Assembly (NCBI GenBank): GCA_023423795.1
Contig: JAFAEX010000127.1
Coordinates: forward strand, 1 to 56,181
DNA from: Chloroflexota bacterium
GTDB taxonomy: Bacteria; Chloroflexota; Chloroflexia; Thermomicrobiales; UBA6265
Direction: 5' to 3'
Length of the DNA: 56,181 nt
Below are positions 8,238 through 16,571 of this stretch, in pieces. Each line of letters begins with the position of its first letter. Position 1 is the first letter of the stretch. The position numbers were made by a program, and so were the translations under genes. The notes under the pieces are model-generated. The model had not been told where the DNA came from. It worked only from the letters and a program-made list of their open reading frames with translations, and did not search any database.

Positions 8238-8690
8238 ATGAGTGATGGCGCCCCGCCCCGCGAGGGTTTGCCGGAAACGCCGCACGAGGTCGCCATCGAC
8301 CGCGGCCAGATCGACGCCCTGCTGGAACGCATCCGCAACGGCGAGACCGTCGATCTGCTGGACGAAACGCTGGCCGCCGTCGATTGGTCGGCCTTCGCCG
8401 GCGACGACGGCACGCCCCTCTCGCCGCTCGAACGGGAGGAGTTGGTCGCCTACTACCGCGAAAAGTGGTCGGAAATCGGCCCGCTCTACCTCGCGGAACT
8501 GCTCTCGACCGAGTTCATGACCGAGCAGCGGGCGCGGGGCGACGTCGTCTTTTCGCAGGAACTGATCGACCTCGGTACCGGCAACCCGGCGCTCTGGGCC
8601 GAAATCCGCCAGTTCTTCCGGCGCAAGGAAGTCGTGACCGGGCTGCTCCTGCTCGCGCACCGTCCACCGGCCGAGGACCGGACGGCCTGA
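8238..8690 (+). CDS. hypothetical acidic protein
   Basis: 150 residues, ATG at 8238 after GGATGAGGATCGAAC. It is acidic, with no signal peptide and no membrane segment. Predicted helices include IDALLERIRNGETVDLLDETLAAVDW and ELVAYYREKWSEIGPLYLAELL. The C-terminal segment is EIRQFFRRKEVVTGLLLLAHR. I do not recognise a family. Codon usage and the start context support a real gene. It is followed 20 bp later by a strong terminator hairpin. It is separated from prmA by 7-mer and 8-mer repeat arrays that may tune its expression. Confidence 0.62.
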   Translation: MSDGAPPREGLPETPHEVAIDRGQIDALLERIRNGETVDLLDETLAAVDWSAFAGDDGTPLSPLEREELVAYYREKWSEIGPLYLAELLSTEFMTEQRARGDVVFSQELIDLGTGNPALWAEIRQFFRRKEVVTGLLLLAHRPPAEDRTA

Positions 8691-8710
8691 CCGCCCGCTT
8701 CCGGAAACGA

Positions 8711-8744
8711 AACGGCCCCGGTGGGAAAATCCACCGGGGCCGTT
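8711..8744. terminator. bidirectional terminator hairpin
   Basis: AACGGCCCCGGTGG (8711-8724) and its exact complement (8731-8744) form a 14-bp stem with loop GAAAAT. The loop side gives a short A-run for one strand and GTTGTTC follows on the other. It sits between the convergent genes ending at 8690 (+) and 8773 (-). Confidence 0.8.
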
Positions 8745-8772
8745 GTTCATTCGCCTGCGTCGATCCGGGCCG

Positions 8773-9999
8773 TTAGCGGCGGCTTGCCGCCTCTTCGCGC
8801 GCGCGGGCGGCGGCGTCCACGAGCTGGGTGTCCAGCTTCGCGGAGACCGCGACTGCACCCACGACCGTGCCGTCCGCCGCTTCGATCGGGTAGGCGTTGA
8901 CGACGACCGGTGTGCGCACGCCGTCGGGCCGGACGAGCATGTACTCGCGATCGGTCACGCGCTCGCCCCGGGTCGCGCGCAGCAGCGGGATGTCGGCCAG
9001 CGGGATCTCGGAGCCGTCGAGTTCGCAGCGCCGAACCGCCGAAGCGGCGGGATCGACGCCGTGCTCGTCCGAAATCTCGCCGTCGCCGAGGCCCAGCATC
9101 TCGCGGGCGGCCTGGTTGGCCAGCACGATGCGGCCGTCGGCGTCGCAGGCGGTCACCGCCTCCGACGAGTGGCGCAGGATGGCGTCGAGCTGGACCGCGC
9201 GGCGGCGCGCATCGGAGACCAGGCCGTCGCGCTCGATCGCGAGGGCGGCCTGGTTGGCGAGACCGCGCGCCAGGAGCATCTGCTCGGCGCTGACCTCGAA
9301 CGGCTCGCCGTTGTTGTCGCCGACGATGAACCCGATCCGGCGGTCGCCGACCCGCATCGGGGCGACGACGAGCTGATGGACATCGATCAGGTCTTCGGCC
9401 CCGGACTCGAGCACCGACGCGACGTCGTCCACCACGGCGACCTCGTCGCCATTGAACACGGTGCGCAGGCGGTCCATGCTGGGCACCGAGGTCGTGCGCG
9501 GGATCATGCTGAGCGGCGGCCCGAACGACGCCAGGCGCTGCGCGCGGCCGGTCGGCCCGAACGCCCAGATGGCCAGGCGGCGCAGCCCCAGCCCGGCGGC
9601 CAGCCGATCGGCCAGCAGCGCGAGGAACTCGGGCAGCGGCAGCTCGGCGGCGCTGCTGTTGATGACTTCGTAGAGGGTCGAAAGCCGGCTGGCGAGATCG
9701 ACGCGCTCGCCGGAGGCGAGGTCGAGCATCGCCGGGGCGGCGTCCGGGTTCGGCTCCCGCCGGCGGTACTTGCGGGGCGCGCGCTCGCGCATCGGTCGCC
9801 AGTCCCGCAGGTCCTCGGCGGTGATCAGCGCCATCCGCCCCAACCGCTGGGCGGGCAACTTGCCCCGCCGCACGGCGCGGGAAACCGTGTGATAGGAGAC
9901 GCCCTTCAGCCGGGCGGCCTCCGCCATCGTATAGACGTCACCGGAGGCCGGCGCATCCTGCGCCGGCGCGGCAGCCGCCGCACCAGACTTCCGTGGCAT
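8773..9999 (-). CDS. one-component regulator: excisionase/MerR-type HTH, GAF and PAS domains
   Basis: 408 residues from the ATG at 9997-9999. Residues about 20-65 are a helix-turn-helix of the excisionase kind (MAEAARLKGVSYHTVSRAVRRGKLPAQRLGR). Residues about 95-265 resemble a GAF sensor domain, with SRLSTLYEVINSSAAEL as the connecting helix. Residues about 270-385 are a PAS domain (AILRHSSEAVTACDADGRIVLAN). There is no kinase or cyclase domain, so signal input likely acts directly on DNA binding. It is divergent from the hydroxypyruvate isomerase gene and could regulate it. A TTG at 10071 would add 24 residues with no domain content. Confidence 0.8.
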   Translation of the reverse strand: MPRKSGAAAAAPAQDAPASGDVYTMAEAARLKGVSYHTVSRAVRRGKLPAQRLGRMALITAEDLRDWRPMRERAPRKYRRREPNPDAAPAMLDLASGERVDLASRLSTLYEVINSSAAELPLPEFLALLADRLAAGLGLRRLAIWAFGPTGRAQRLASFGPPLSMIPRTTSVPSMDRLRTVFNGDEVAVVDDVASVLESGAEDLIDVHQLVVAPMRVGDRRIGFIVGDNNGEPFEVSAEQMLLARGLANQAALAIERDGLVSDARRRAVQLDAILRHSSEAVTACDADGRIVLANQAAREMLGLGDGEISDEHGVDPAASAVRRCELDGSEIPLADIPLLRATRGERVTDREYMLVRPDGVRTPVVVNAYPIEAADGTVVGAVAVSAKLDTQLVDAAARAREEAASRR

Positions 10000-10080
10000 C
10001 GCTCGCTCGCTTTCGTGCGTTTCGTCCGGGCGATTGTCGGGGCCGGCAATCGCTCGTGTCTTCCCACCCAAGACAACGCT

Positions 10081-10109
10081 AGATTAGCGCCATCGTGGAC
10101 ACATTGCAA
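10081..10109 (-). promoter_or_regulatory. candidate promoter for the HTH-GAF-PAS regulator
   Basis: On the minus strand, TTGCAA (10109-10104) and TAATCT (10086-10081) are separated by exactly 17 bp, in the unusually AT-rich gap upstream of the regulator. Both boxes match the sigma-70 consensus only partly, so this is a weak call. Confidence 0.35.
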
Positions 10110-10220
10110 ACAGTCGAGATTCGGCAAAATCGGCTCCGCCCTGCGGATGATGCAAAGAAATCGGCGTTCCGGCATCGTTCTGGCTCGATCAAGATGGCGC
10201 ATTCCTGCCACATCCGTGCC

Positions 10221-10240
10221 TTGCCTTGGCAAATTCCAAG
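10221..10240. promoter_or_regulatory. overlapping small palindromes, candidate operator upstream of hyi
   Basis: TTGCC-TT-GGCAA (10221-10232) overlaps CTTGG-CAAATT-CCAAG (10226-10241 region) about 90 bp upstream of the hydroxypyruvate isomerase start. This is the expected place for a binding site of the divergent regulator. It is supported by symmetry only. Confidence 0.3.
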
Positions 10241-10326
10241 AACGATTGCAGACGCCCCGTCCGTTGACCGCGTTCCTCCCCCGGTCTAGCATCCCGAAAC
10301 GACCGACCGTCGCGCCCGGAGGCACC

Positions 10327-11100
10327 ATGCCGCGCTTTTCGGCCAATGTTTCCATGCTGTTCACCGACTCGCCGTTGCCCGAACGGGTCGAACGCGCCGG
10401 CGCGGCCGGGTTCCGTGGCGTGGAAATGCTCTTCCCCTATGCCGAGGATGTCGATGCCCTCGCCTCGGCGCTGCAGGCGACGGGGTTGGAGCAGGTGCTG
10501 TTCAACCTGCCCGCCGGCGATTTCGCCAAAGGCGACCGGGGGTACGCCAACGATCCCGCCCGCCGCGCCGAGTTCCGGGAGGGCATGGCGCGCGCGCTGG
10601 AGATCGCCGATCGCCTCGGCTGCCGGCGGCTCAACTGCCTGGTGGGACTCGAATTGCCGGGCGTCGATCGCGAGGCACAATTGGAAACCGTCTCCGAAAA
10701 CCTCGCCTGGGCGGCCGGCGAAACGGCGAAGGCGGGCATCCTTCAGGTGGTCGAGCCGCTGAACGCCTTCGACGCGCCGGGGTTCCTGCTCTCGACGCCG
10801 TCGCAAGGGTTCGCGCTGGTCGAGACGGTCAACCACCCGAACCTGAAACTGCAATACGACGTCTACCACGCCCAGCGGATGGAGGGGAACCTCGCCGCCA
10901 CCATCGCCGACCGGATCGGGCTGATCGGCCACATCCAGATCGCCGACAGCCCGGCCCGCAACCAGCCCGGCACCGGCGAGATCAATTGGCCGTTCGTCTT
11001 CGCCGCCATCGACGCCGCCGGCTACGACGGCTGGGTCAGCGCCGAGTACAAGCCGCTCGGCCGCACCGAGGACACGCTCGCCTGGATGTCCGCGACGTAG
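10327..11100 (+). CDS. hyi: hydroxypyruvate isomerase
   Basis: 257 residues, matching the Hyi/OtnI length of about 258. It is a TIM-barrel of the xylose-isomerase-like superfamily, with MPRFSANVSMLFTDSPLPER at the start, FRGVEMLFPY, and metal-ligand regions VVEPLNAFDAPGF (Glu), LQYDVYHAQRMEGN (Asp and His), GHIQIADSPARNQPGTGEINW, and GWVSAEYKP (Glu). It interconverts hydroxypyruvate and tartronate semialdehyde (2-hydroxy-3-oxopropanoate); OtnI relatives act on 2-oxo-tetronate instead. The ATG at 10327 follows CCGGAGGCACC. The next gene is the reductase for its product, so the pair forms a C3 pathway. Confidence 0.88.
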   Translation: MPRFSANVSMLFTDSPLPERVERAGAAGFRGVEMLFPYAEDVDALASALQATGLEQVLFNLPAGDFAKGDRGYANDPARRAEFREGMARALEIADRLGCRRLNCLVGLELPGVDREAQLETVSENLAWAAGETAKAGILQVVEPLNAFDAPGFLLSTPSQGFALVETVNHPNLKLQYDVYHAQRMEGNLAATIADRIGLIGHIQIADSPARNQPGTGEINWPFVFAAIDAAGYDGWVSAEYKPLGRTEDTLAWMSAT

Positions 11101-11117
11101 TGCCGCGTGCCGAGCGG

Positions 11118-11159
11118 GTGCTACGTGCTACGTGCTACGTGCTACGTGCTACGTGCTAC
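11118..11159 (+). repeat. six exact tandem copies of a 7-mer (GTGCTAC)
   Basis: An untranslated array in the 178-bp gap between hyi and the reductase gene. A related GTGCCG pair precedes it. A second 7-mer array with a different unit lies 58 bp downstream. Confidence 0.92.
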
Positions 11160-11217
11160 GACGAGCGTCGTGCCGGCCTGGGTCGCACCGCCTACCACTT
11201 CCCGCCTACCGCCTTTT

Positions 11218-11266
11218 CGTCCCACGTCTCACGTCTCTCGTCTCTCGTCTCTCGTCCCACGTCTCC
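11218..11266 (+). repeat. seven tandem copies of a 7-mer (CGTCTCT-like) ending at the ribosome binding site
   Basis: The units are CGTCCCA, CGTCTCA, CGTCTCT (three times), CGTCCCA, CGTCTCC. The last unit runs directly into the GGAGG Shine-Dalgarno of the gene starting at 11279. Changes in copy number would alter the leader without touching the coding frame. Confidence 0.9.
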
Positions 11267-11278
11267 GGAGGAACGACG

Positions 11279-12193
11279 ATGACCGACAACCGTGACACCC
11301 GCATCGGCTTCATCGGGCTCGGCATCATGGGCAAGCCGATGGCCCGCAACCTCGCCAAGGCGGGCTACGATCTCGTGATCCACAACCGCAGCCGCGACGA
11401 CGTGGAGGCGCTGCTGGGCGAGGGACCGGCCTATTCCGCCGCCGGTTCGCCCCGCGAAGTCGCCGAGCGCGCCGCCGTGGTCATCACGATGCTGCCGGAT
11501 TCCCCCGAGGTGCGGCAGGTCGTCTTCGGCGACGACGGCCTGCTCGGCGCGATGGGCGCGGGCGACCTGCTCATCGACATGTCCACCATCGCCCCGGCCA
11601 CCTCGATCGAGGTCCACGCCGCGCTGGCCGACAAGGGCGCCGGGTCGCTCGACGCGCCGGTCAGCGGCGGCGACAAGGGCGCCATCGCCGGCACCCTCTC
11701 GATCATGGTCGGCGGCGCCGAAGGCGATGTGGCGCGGGCGATGCCGCTGTTCGAGGCGATGGGCAAGACGATCGTCCACGTCGGCGCACCGGGCGCGGGG
11801 CAGATCGTCAAGGCCTGCAACCAGATCGTGGTCGCCATCAACTACGCGGCGGTCAGCGAGGCGCTGGTGCTGGCCGCGAAGTCCGGGGTGGACCCGGCCA
11901 AGGTGGTGCAGGTGCTCTCCGGCGGGCTGGCGGCCAGCCGCGTCATGGAGATGCGCGGCGCGTCGATGATCGACCACCAGTTCGCGCCCGGTTTCCGGGT
12001 GGACCTGCACCGCAAGGACCTCGGCATCGCGCTCGCCACCGGCAAGGAAACCGGATCACCGCTGCCCGTGGCGGGGTTGGTCGGGCAACTCTACGAAGCC
12101 CTCGCGGCGGGCGGCGGCGGTGACCTCGACCACTCCGCGCTGCTGACGGTTTTCGAATCGTTGGCCGGCGCCCGCGTGGGCAGCGAGGCGTAA
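11279..12193 (+). CDS. 2-hydroxy-3-oxopropionate (tartronate semialdehyde) reductase
   Basis: 304 residues of the beta-hydroxyacid dehydrogenase family. It has the N-terminal NAD(P)-binding IGFIGLGIMGKPMARNL with GxGxxG, the substrate-binding DAPVSGGDKGA, catalytic Lys in GAGQIVKACNQIVV, and a C-terminal helical domain with FRVDLHRKDLGIAL. It reduces tartronate semialdehyde to D-glycerate with NAD(P)H. It lies next to hydroxypyruvate isomerase, which supports GlxR/GarR over the related 3-hydroxyisobutyrate dehydrogenase. The ATG at 11279 follows GGAGGAACGACG; the frame upstream is open only through the repeat arrays. Confidence 0.87.
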   Translation: MTDNRDTRIGFIGLGIMGKPMARNLAKAGYDLVIHNRSRDDVEALLGEGPAYSAAGSPREVAERAAVVITMLPDSPEVRQVVFGDDGLLGAMGAGDLLIDMSTIAPATSIEVHAALADKGAGSLDAPVSGGDKGAIAGTLSIMVGGAEGDVARAMPLFEAMGKTIVHVGAPGAGQIVKACNQIVVAINYAAVSEALVLAAKSGVDPAKVVQVLSGGLAASRVMEMRGASMIDHQFAPGFRVDLHRKDLGIALATGKETGSPLPVAGLVGQLYEALAAGGGGDLDHSALLTVFESLAGARVGSEA

Positions 12194-12321
12194 AGGCGCT
12201 ACCTGCTCGTCGCAAGACGCGGTGTCCCCGCCTCCGGGCGCTCGACGTCTGAGCGATCCCGGATTGGTGGCGCTCGCCGGTTCATACGAAATCCGGCTGA
12301 TCGGTGCGCGAATCCGTTCGT

Positions 12322-12395
12322 CGTTCGGAGGGGTGGGACCCGTGCCCGGAGCCGCGTACGGACGCGGGAGGGCACGGGTCCCTCCCCTCCGAACG
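12322..12395. repeat. palindromic element, family B copy 1
   Basis: 26-bp arms at 12322-12347 and 12370-12395 match with one mismatch (core AGGGG.GGGACCCGTGCCC). A second copy with the same core is at 18038-18115. The gap 12194-12900 has no gene that I can support. Confidence 0.8.
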
Positions 12396-12473
12396 CACGG
12401 CATCACGGGCGGGCGAAACGAAAGCGACTTGCCGGATTCCGTATTACATGGCCACCGCCCACGACGACCGCCC

Positions 12474-12655
12474 GGGGTTGATGGCGGTTGCCAGAATAAT
12501 CCGGGCATCGGTCGAGCGGGCGCTATGATGGCCTTTGCCAGAATGGTCCGGGCATCGGCGGGGCGGGCCGGTATCCGGATCAAATAGGCAACCGCCATCA
12601 TCGCGCCCGCCCATGGGCCGGTGTCCGCATCAATCAGGCACCCGCCATCAACCCC
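12474..12655. repeat. nested direct and inverted repeat region (GTTGATGGCGGTTGCC family)
   Basis: GGGGTTGATGGCGGTTGCC near 12476 is inverted at about 12637-12655. Inside lie two ~57-bp-spaced direct copies of TTGCCAGAATNNTCCGGGCATCGG and two of CGGTNTCCGNATCAANNAGGCA. The same GTTGATGGCGGT motif recurs at 51836-51896. Confidence 0.7.
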
Positions 12656-12900
12656 TCTGCGGTCCGTGGTCGCCTGATCTCGTGCGCACCCGCTGCCAAA
12701 CCCGCGCGGGTACGGCCGGCGGCCGCACCGAATCCGCGCCCGCCCGCCGGTACGGCCCATCGCCCGGGCTTGGCACCCGTGCCCCGTCGGGAGGCGACAG
12801 CGGCCCGGCCCGAACCGATGCGCGCGTGGCATCCTTGCCCCAGCAGGAACTCCGGCGGGGCGGGCCAGCCCGCCGCCGCTCGCGACGGAGACGAGGCAAG

Positions 12901-14010
12901 ATGTCCATTCGCGGCGCCGACGGCCAGGCCGACCCCAGATTCGACGAAGCGGCCCGCCACTACGACGCACTGCTCTTCCTGTCCTTCGGCGGCCCCGAGG
13001 GCATGGACGACGTGATGCCGTTTCTCGAGAACGTTACCCGCGGACGCAACGTGCCGCACGAGCGGCTGCTCGAGGTGGCCGAGCACTACTACCACTACGG
13101 CGGCGTCAGCCCGATCAACCAGCAGAACCGCGACCTCATCGCCGCGCTGGAGGCCGACCTCGCCGCCCACGACATCGACCTGCCGATCTACTTCGGCAAC
13201 CGCAACTGGACCCCGTTCGTCGGCGACACCATCGCCCGGATGAAGGCCGACGGCGTGCGCCGGGCGCTCGTCTTCGCCACCTCGGCGTTCAGTTCCTATT
13301 CCGGCTGCCGGCAGTACCGCGAAAACGTGGTGGACGCGATGGCCGCCCTCGGGCTGACCGACGACGACATCGCGTTCGACAAGCTGCGCGTCTTCTACAA
13401 CCACCCTGGCTACGTCGGCACGATGAGCAGGCTGGTCCGGCAGGCGCTCGACCGGTTCCCGGCCGACCACCGCGACGCGGTCGAGGTCGTCTTCACCGCG
13501 CACTCCATCCCGATGGCGATGGCCCGCAATTGCGCCTACGAGGCCCAGTTGCGCGAGGCCTGCCGGCTGGTGGCCGAGGAGGTCGGGATCGCGCGCTGGC
13601 GACTCTGCTACCAGAGCCGCAGCGGCCCGCCGCAGGTGCCGTGGCTGGAACCGGACATCCTCGACGTGCTCGACGACCTGCACGCCGCCGGCCGGGACGA
13701 TGTCGTCGTCTCCCCGATCGGGTTCATCTCCGACCACCTCGAAGTGCTCTACGACCTCGACGACGAAGCGAAGGCGAAAGCCGACGACCTCGGAATGCGG
13801 ATGGTCCGCGGCGCGACGGTCGGCGCCGACCCGGAGTTCGTGGGCATGATCCGGCGCCTGATCGAGGAACGGATGACGGAGCAGCCGGTCCGCCTCGCCC
13901 TCGGCGTGCGCGGCCCGAACCACGACGTCTGCCCGGTCAACTGCTGCCTCTCCGGCGCGACGGCCCGGCCGCCGGTTCATGCCGCCGCGATGGCCGCCGG
14001 CGCGGACTGA
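12901..14010 (+). CDS. hemH: ferrochelatase (haem synthesis, possibly coproporphyrin ferrochelatase)
   Basis: 369 residues. It inserts Fe2+ into a porphyrin. Family marks are ALLFLSFGGPEGMDDVMPFL at the start, YYHYGGVSPIN, VVFTAHSIPM with the conserved metal-site His, YQSRSGPP, and PIGFISDHLEVLYDLD with the conserved Glu. The C-terminus has HDVCPVNCC, a cysteine cluster like that of [2Fe-2S]-binding actinobacterial ferrochelatases; three clustered Cys are visible and the fourth ligand must come from the body of the protein. In Gram-positive-type lineages this enzyme often acts on coproporphyrin III (CpfC). The ATG at 12901 follows GGAGACGAGG. No other haem gene is nearby. Confidence 0.9.
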   Translation: MSIRGADGQADPRFDEAARHYDALLFLSFGGPEGMDDVMPFLENVTRGRNVPHERLLEVAEHYYHYGGVSPINQQNRDLIAALEADLAAHDIDLPIYFGNRNWTPFVGDTIARMKADGVRRALVFATSAFSSYSGCRQYRENVVDAMAALGLTDDDIAFDKLRVFYNHPGYVGTMSRLVRQALDRFPADHRDAVEVVFTAHSIPMAMARNCAYEAQLREACRLVAEEVGIARWRLCYQSRSGPPQVPWLEPDILDVLDDLHAAGRDDVVVSPIGFISDHLEVLYDLDDEAKAKADDLGMRMVRGATVGADPEFVGMIRRLIEERMTEQPVRLALGVRGPNHDVCPVNCCLSGATARPPVHAAAMAAGAD

Positions 14011-14075
14011 GCGGCAACGGTCGCCGTCGCAGGCTCGGGCCGACCCAGCGTTGGGCGGGATTCAGCACGCACCCC

Positions 14076-14157
14076 CGTCATCCCGACCCCGTCGAGGGAT
14101 CTCGTCGTTCCCCGGTTCGTGTGTGGAACGAGATCCCTCGACAGGGTCGGGATAGCC
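14076..14157. repeat. ~85-bp palindromic repeat, family A copy 1
   Basis: The arm at 14076-14105 is the near-exact reverse complement of 14128-14157 (core CGAGGGATCTCGT / ACGAGATCCCTCG). The variable core is CCCCGTCG against CGACAGGG. It lies between hemH and the FAD oxidase gene. Confidence 0.88.
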
Positions 14158-14261
14158 GTCCATGGGATGTCGCGGGGGTCCGAAAACACGCCCTCTCCCC
14201 GTGCGAGAATGCCGGTCCTGTCGATCTCCGGCCACGACCATCGCCGCGCGGAGGCCACGCC

Positions 14262-15530
14262 ATGACCGCTCCCCTGCCCGTTACCGAGGCCGATGCCGTC
14301 GTCGTCGGCGCCGGCGCGTTCGGGTACGCCACCGCCTACTTCCTCGCGAAGCTCGGCGCGGGCCGGGTCGTCCTGCTCGACAAGGGCACGCCGGGCGACG
14401 GCAGTTCGGCGCGGGCCGCCGGGCTGTTCAAGATGGTGCAGGCCGACGAGGTGATGACCCGGCTATCGCACCGCAGCGCGGAAATCGTGCGCGGGTTCGA
14501 AGCCGAAACGGGCGTGGCCATTCCGCATCACGATTCGGGCAGCATCCTCGCGGCGCGCGGCGCTGCCCACGACCCGCTGATCCGGGCCGAGATCGCGCAG
14601 TCGCTCGGCTGGGGCGTCGAACTGGAGGAGGTGGACGCCGCCGAGGTCCGGCGCCTCGCGCCGTGGCTCGACGGCCAGCCGTTCGAAATCGCCGTCCACG
14701 TCCGCGGCGACATGTACGTCGAAGAGCCGCCTTCCGTGCTGGAGGCGTTCCACCGGGCAGCCGAGGCGCTGGGCGTCGCCATCGTTGGTGAGGCCCCGGC
14801 GACGGCGGTCCTCGCCGATCGCGGCCGCGTCTCCGGGGTGGCGACGCCGCGCGGCACGATCGCGGCGCCGATCGTTGTGGACGCGGCCGGGGCGTGGGCG
14901 CGGATGCTCGGGCAGACGGCCGACGCCGACGTTGCGATGGCCCCGGTGCGCCACCAACTCGCGATCTCGCAGCCGATCGCCGGTATCGCCCCGGACGAAC
15001 CGATCCTGCGGTTGATCGACGTCTCGGCCTACCTGCGCCCCTGCCGGGGCGGCCTGATGTACGGCGGATTCGAGGCCGACCCGGCGGTGATGGCGCCGCC
15101 CGCCGACCCGGCGTGGTCGATCGGCGACCTTGCAATCGACGCCGGCGTGCCGGAGGAGATGGCCGACCGGCTGGCGGTCCACGCATCCTCGCTGGGCAAC
15201 GTCATCCCGAGCGAGGTGCGCGGCGGGCTGCTGACGATGACCCCGGACGGCCGCTTCCTCGCCGGCCCGTCGCCGGACCTCGACGGCCTGTGGATCAACA
15301 CCGGCTGCAACGGCAGCGGCTTCTCGTTCGCCCCGGCCATCGGTGAGGCGCTGGCCGGCTGGATCACCGCCGGCGAACCGACGGTGGACATGGCCACTCT
15401 CGACCCGCGCCGCTTCCCCGCCCGCCTGCCGGACGGGGACCTCGCCGCGCGCGGCGTGTACCAGTACGCCAACTACTACACCCCGCCCGACCTCGCCGAA
15501 AAGCACGGCGGGCTGAACGTAGCGGGCTGA
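14262..15530 (+). CDS. DAO-type FAD-dependent amine/amino-acid oxidoreductase
   Basis: 422 residues. The N-terminal Rossmann motif ADAVVVGAGAFGYATAYFLA (GxGxxG) binds FAD. There is LLDKGTPGDGSSARAAG, a second nucleotide-proximal PIVVDAAGAWA, and the C-terminal DAO signature LWINTGCNGSGFSFAPAIGEALAGWI. This is the sarcosine oxidase/dimethylglycine/D-amino-acid dehydrogenase superfamily, oxidising a secondary or primary amine. The exact substrate is not visible. The ATG at 14262 follows GCGGAGGCCACG. It stands alone between repeats, but it is the type of catalytic subunit missing from the oxidoreductase operon at 27-29 kb. Confidence 0.82.
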   Translation: MTAPLPVTEADAVVVGAGAFGYATAYFLAKLGAGRVVLLDKGTPGDGSSARAAGLFKMVQADEVMTRLSHRSAEIVRGFEAETGVAIPHHDSGSILAARGAAHDPLIRAEIAQSLGWGVELEEVDAAEVRRLAPWLDGQPFEIAVHVRGDMYVEEPPSVLEAFHRAAEALGVAIVGEAPATAVLADRGRVSGVATPRGTIAAPIVVDAAGAWARMLGQTADADVAMAPVRHQLAISQPIAGIAPDEPILRLIDVSAYLRPCRGGLMYGGFEADPAVMAPPADPAWSIGDLAIDAGVPEEMADRLAVHASSLGNVIPSEVRGGLLTMTPDGRFLAGPSPDLDGLWINTGCNGSGFSFAPAIGEALAGWITAGEPTVDMATLDPRRFPARLPDGDLAARGVYQYANYYTPPDLAEKHGGLNVAG

Positions 15531-15737
15531 GCCCCGGCTCGCCCGTCACGTTGCCGATCCGTTCGACCGGCTCGCGGAACGAACCACGCGTCCACCGCTC
15601 GGAACCCGGGGCATAGTCCGCTCGGCGCGGCGAATGGCGGATCACGCCGCGCCGGTCCGCCGTTGCTCCGACGCGCGCTCTCGCCCAACGAATCTCGCGC
15701 CTTGGCCCAAGTAGAGCCGCGCCGCCCGGTTCAACGA

Positions 15738-15773
15738 GGCGGGGGGATGTTCCCCGCCGCGGCTATCCGCGGC
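15738..15773 (-). terminator. double hairpin downstream of the isochorismatase-like gene
   Basis: Two adjacent hairpins, GGCGGGG/CCCCGCC (15738-15758) and GCCGCGG-CTAT-CCGCGGC (15756-15773), start 24 bp after the stop of the leftward gene. They are mutually exclusive by a few bases and have no U-run. Nothing else is seen in the gap 15531-15797. Confidence 0.35.
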
Positions 15774-15797
15774 TCGCGGAGTCGCGGCCCTGGCGCA

Positions 15798-16358
15798 TCA
15801 GGTTGCCGCCCCGAACTCGACCTCGGCGGTCGGCACCGCGCCGGCGGTCCGCCCCGGGGCCGTTTGGTAGGACCAGTACAGGTTCGTGTGCGCGATGACC
15901 TTGTCCGGCGGCGGCGCGCCCCACTCGCTGAGATCCTCCGTCGTGTGGGCGTCGGCGACGAGGGTGGCGTCGTAACCGCGGGCGAACGCCCCGTGCAGCG
16001 TGGAGCGGACGCAGGCGTCGGTCTGCGCGCCGGTCACGACCAGCCGCCCGACCCCGAGTCCCGCCAGCACGTTTTCCAGACCGGTGTCCTCGAAGGCGTC
16101 GCCGTAAGCCTTTTCGACGAGCGGTTCGGCGTCGTCCGGCGCCAACTCGGGCACGATCCGCCAGGCATCGCTGCCGCGCTCCAGGTTTTCGTCGGCGTGC
16201 TGGACCCAGACGACGGGCACCTGCTCCCGCCGCGCCTTCTCGACGAGGCGGACGATGTTGGCGACCACGGCGTCGCGTTCGTGCGCTCCCCCGAAGACGC
16301 CGTTCTGGACATCGACGACGACGAGCGCGGTGTTCGGACGATTCTCGAGCGTGCTCAC
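15798..16358 (-). CDS. isochorismatase-family cysteine hydrolase
   Basis: 186 residues, GTG start at 16356-16358 with GGGAGGGACGC upstream. The catalytic triad of the family is visible: Asp in ALVVVDVQNGVF (about 16), Lys in VEKAYGDAF (about 90), and Cys in GAQTDACVRSTLHGA (about 125), preceded by the cis-peptide region. Such enzymes hydrolyse amides or vinyl ethers (nicotinamide, N-carbamoylsarcosine, isochorismate); the substrate cannot be told. It is divergent from the purine permease at 16572, which would fit a purine or carbamoyl-compound role, but this is only context. Confidence 0.83.
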   Translation of the reverse strand: MSTLENRPNTALVVVDVQNGVFGGAHERDAVVANIVRLVEKARREQVPVVWVQHADENLERGSDAWRIVPELAPDDAEPLVEKAYGDAFEDTGLENVLAGLGVGRLVVTGAQTDACVRSTLHGAFARGYDATLVADAHTTEDLSEWGAPPPDKVIAHTNLYWSYQTAPGRTAGAVPTAEVEFGAAT

Positions 16359-16571
16359 GCGTCCCTCCCTGCGGCACTGGCCTTCGCCGCTTCGCACGAT
16401 AGACCGTCCGGGCGGCGGCGGGAAGTCCCCCGCCCGCACGTAGCGGGCCGCGGCCTTCGCTCCTCCCGCCCCGCGCGCAACAGGGCGCCGCCCGGACGCC
16501 CGGAGTTGCCCTAAGATGGCGGGCGGCCGCCCGACGCCGCCGCGGCCACGATCGACGGGAGGAGGGCCGAC

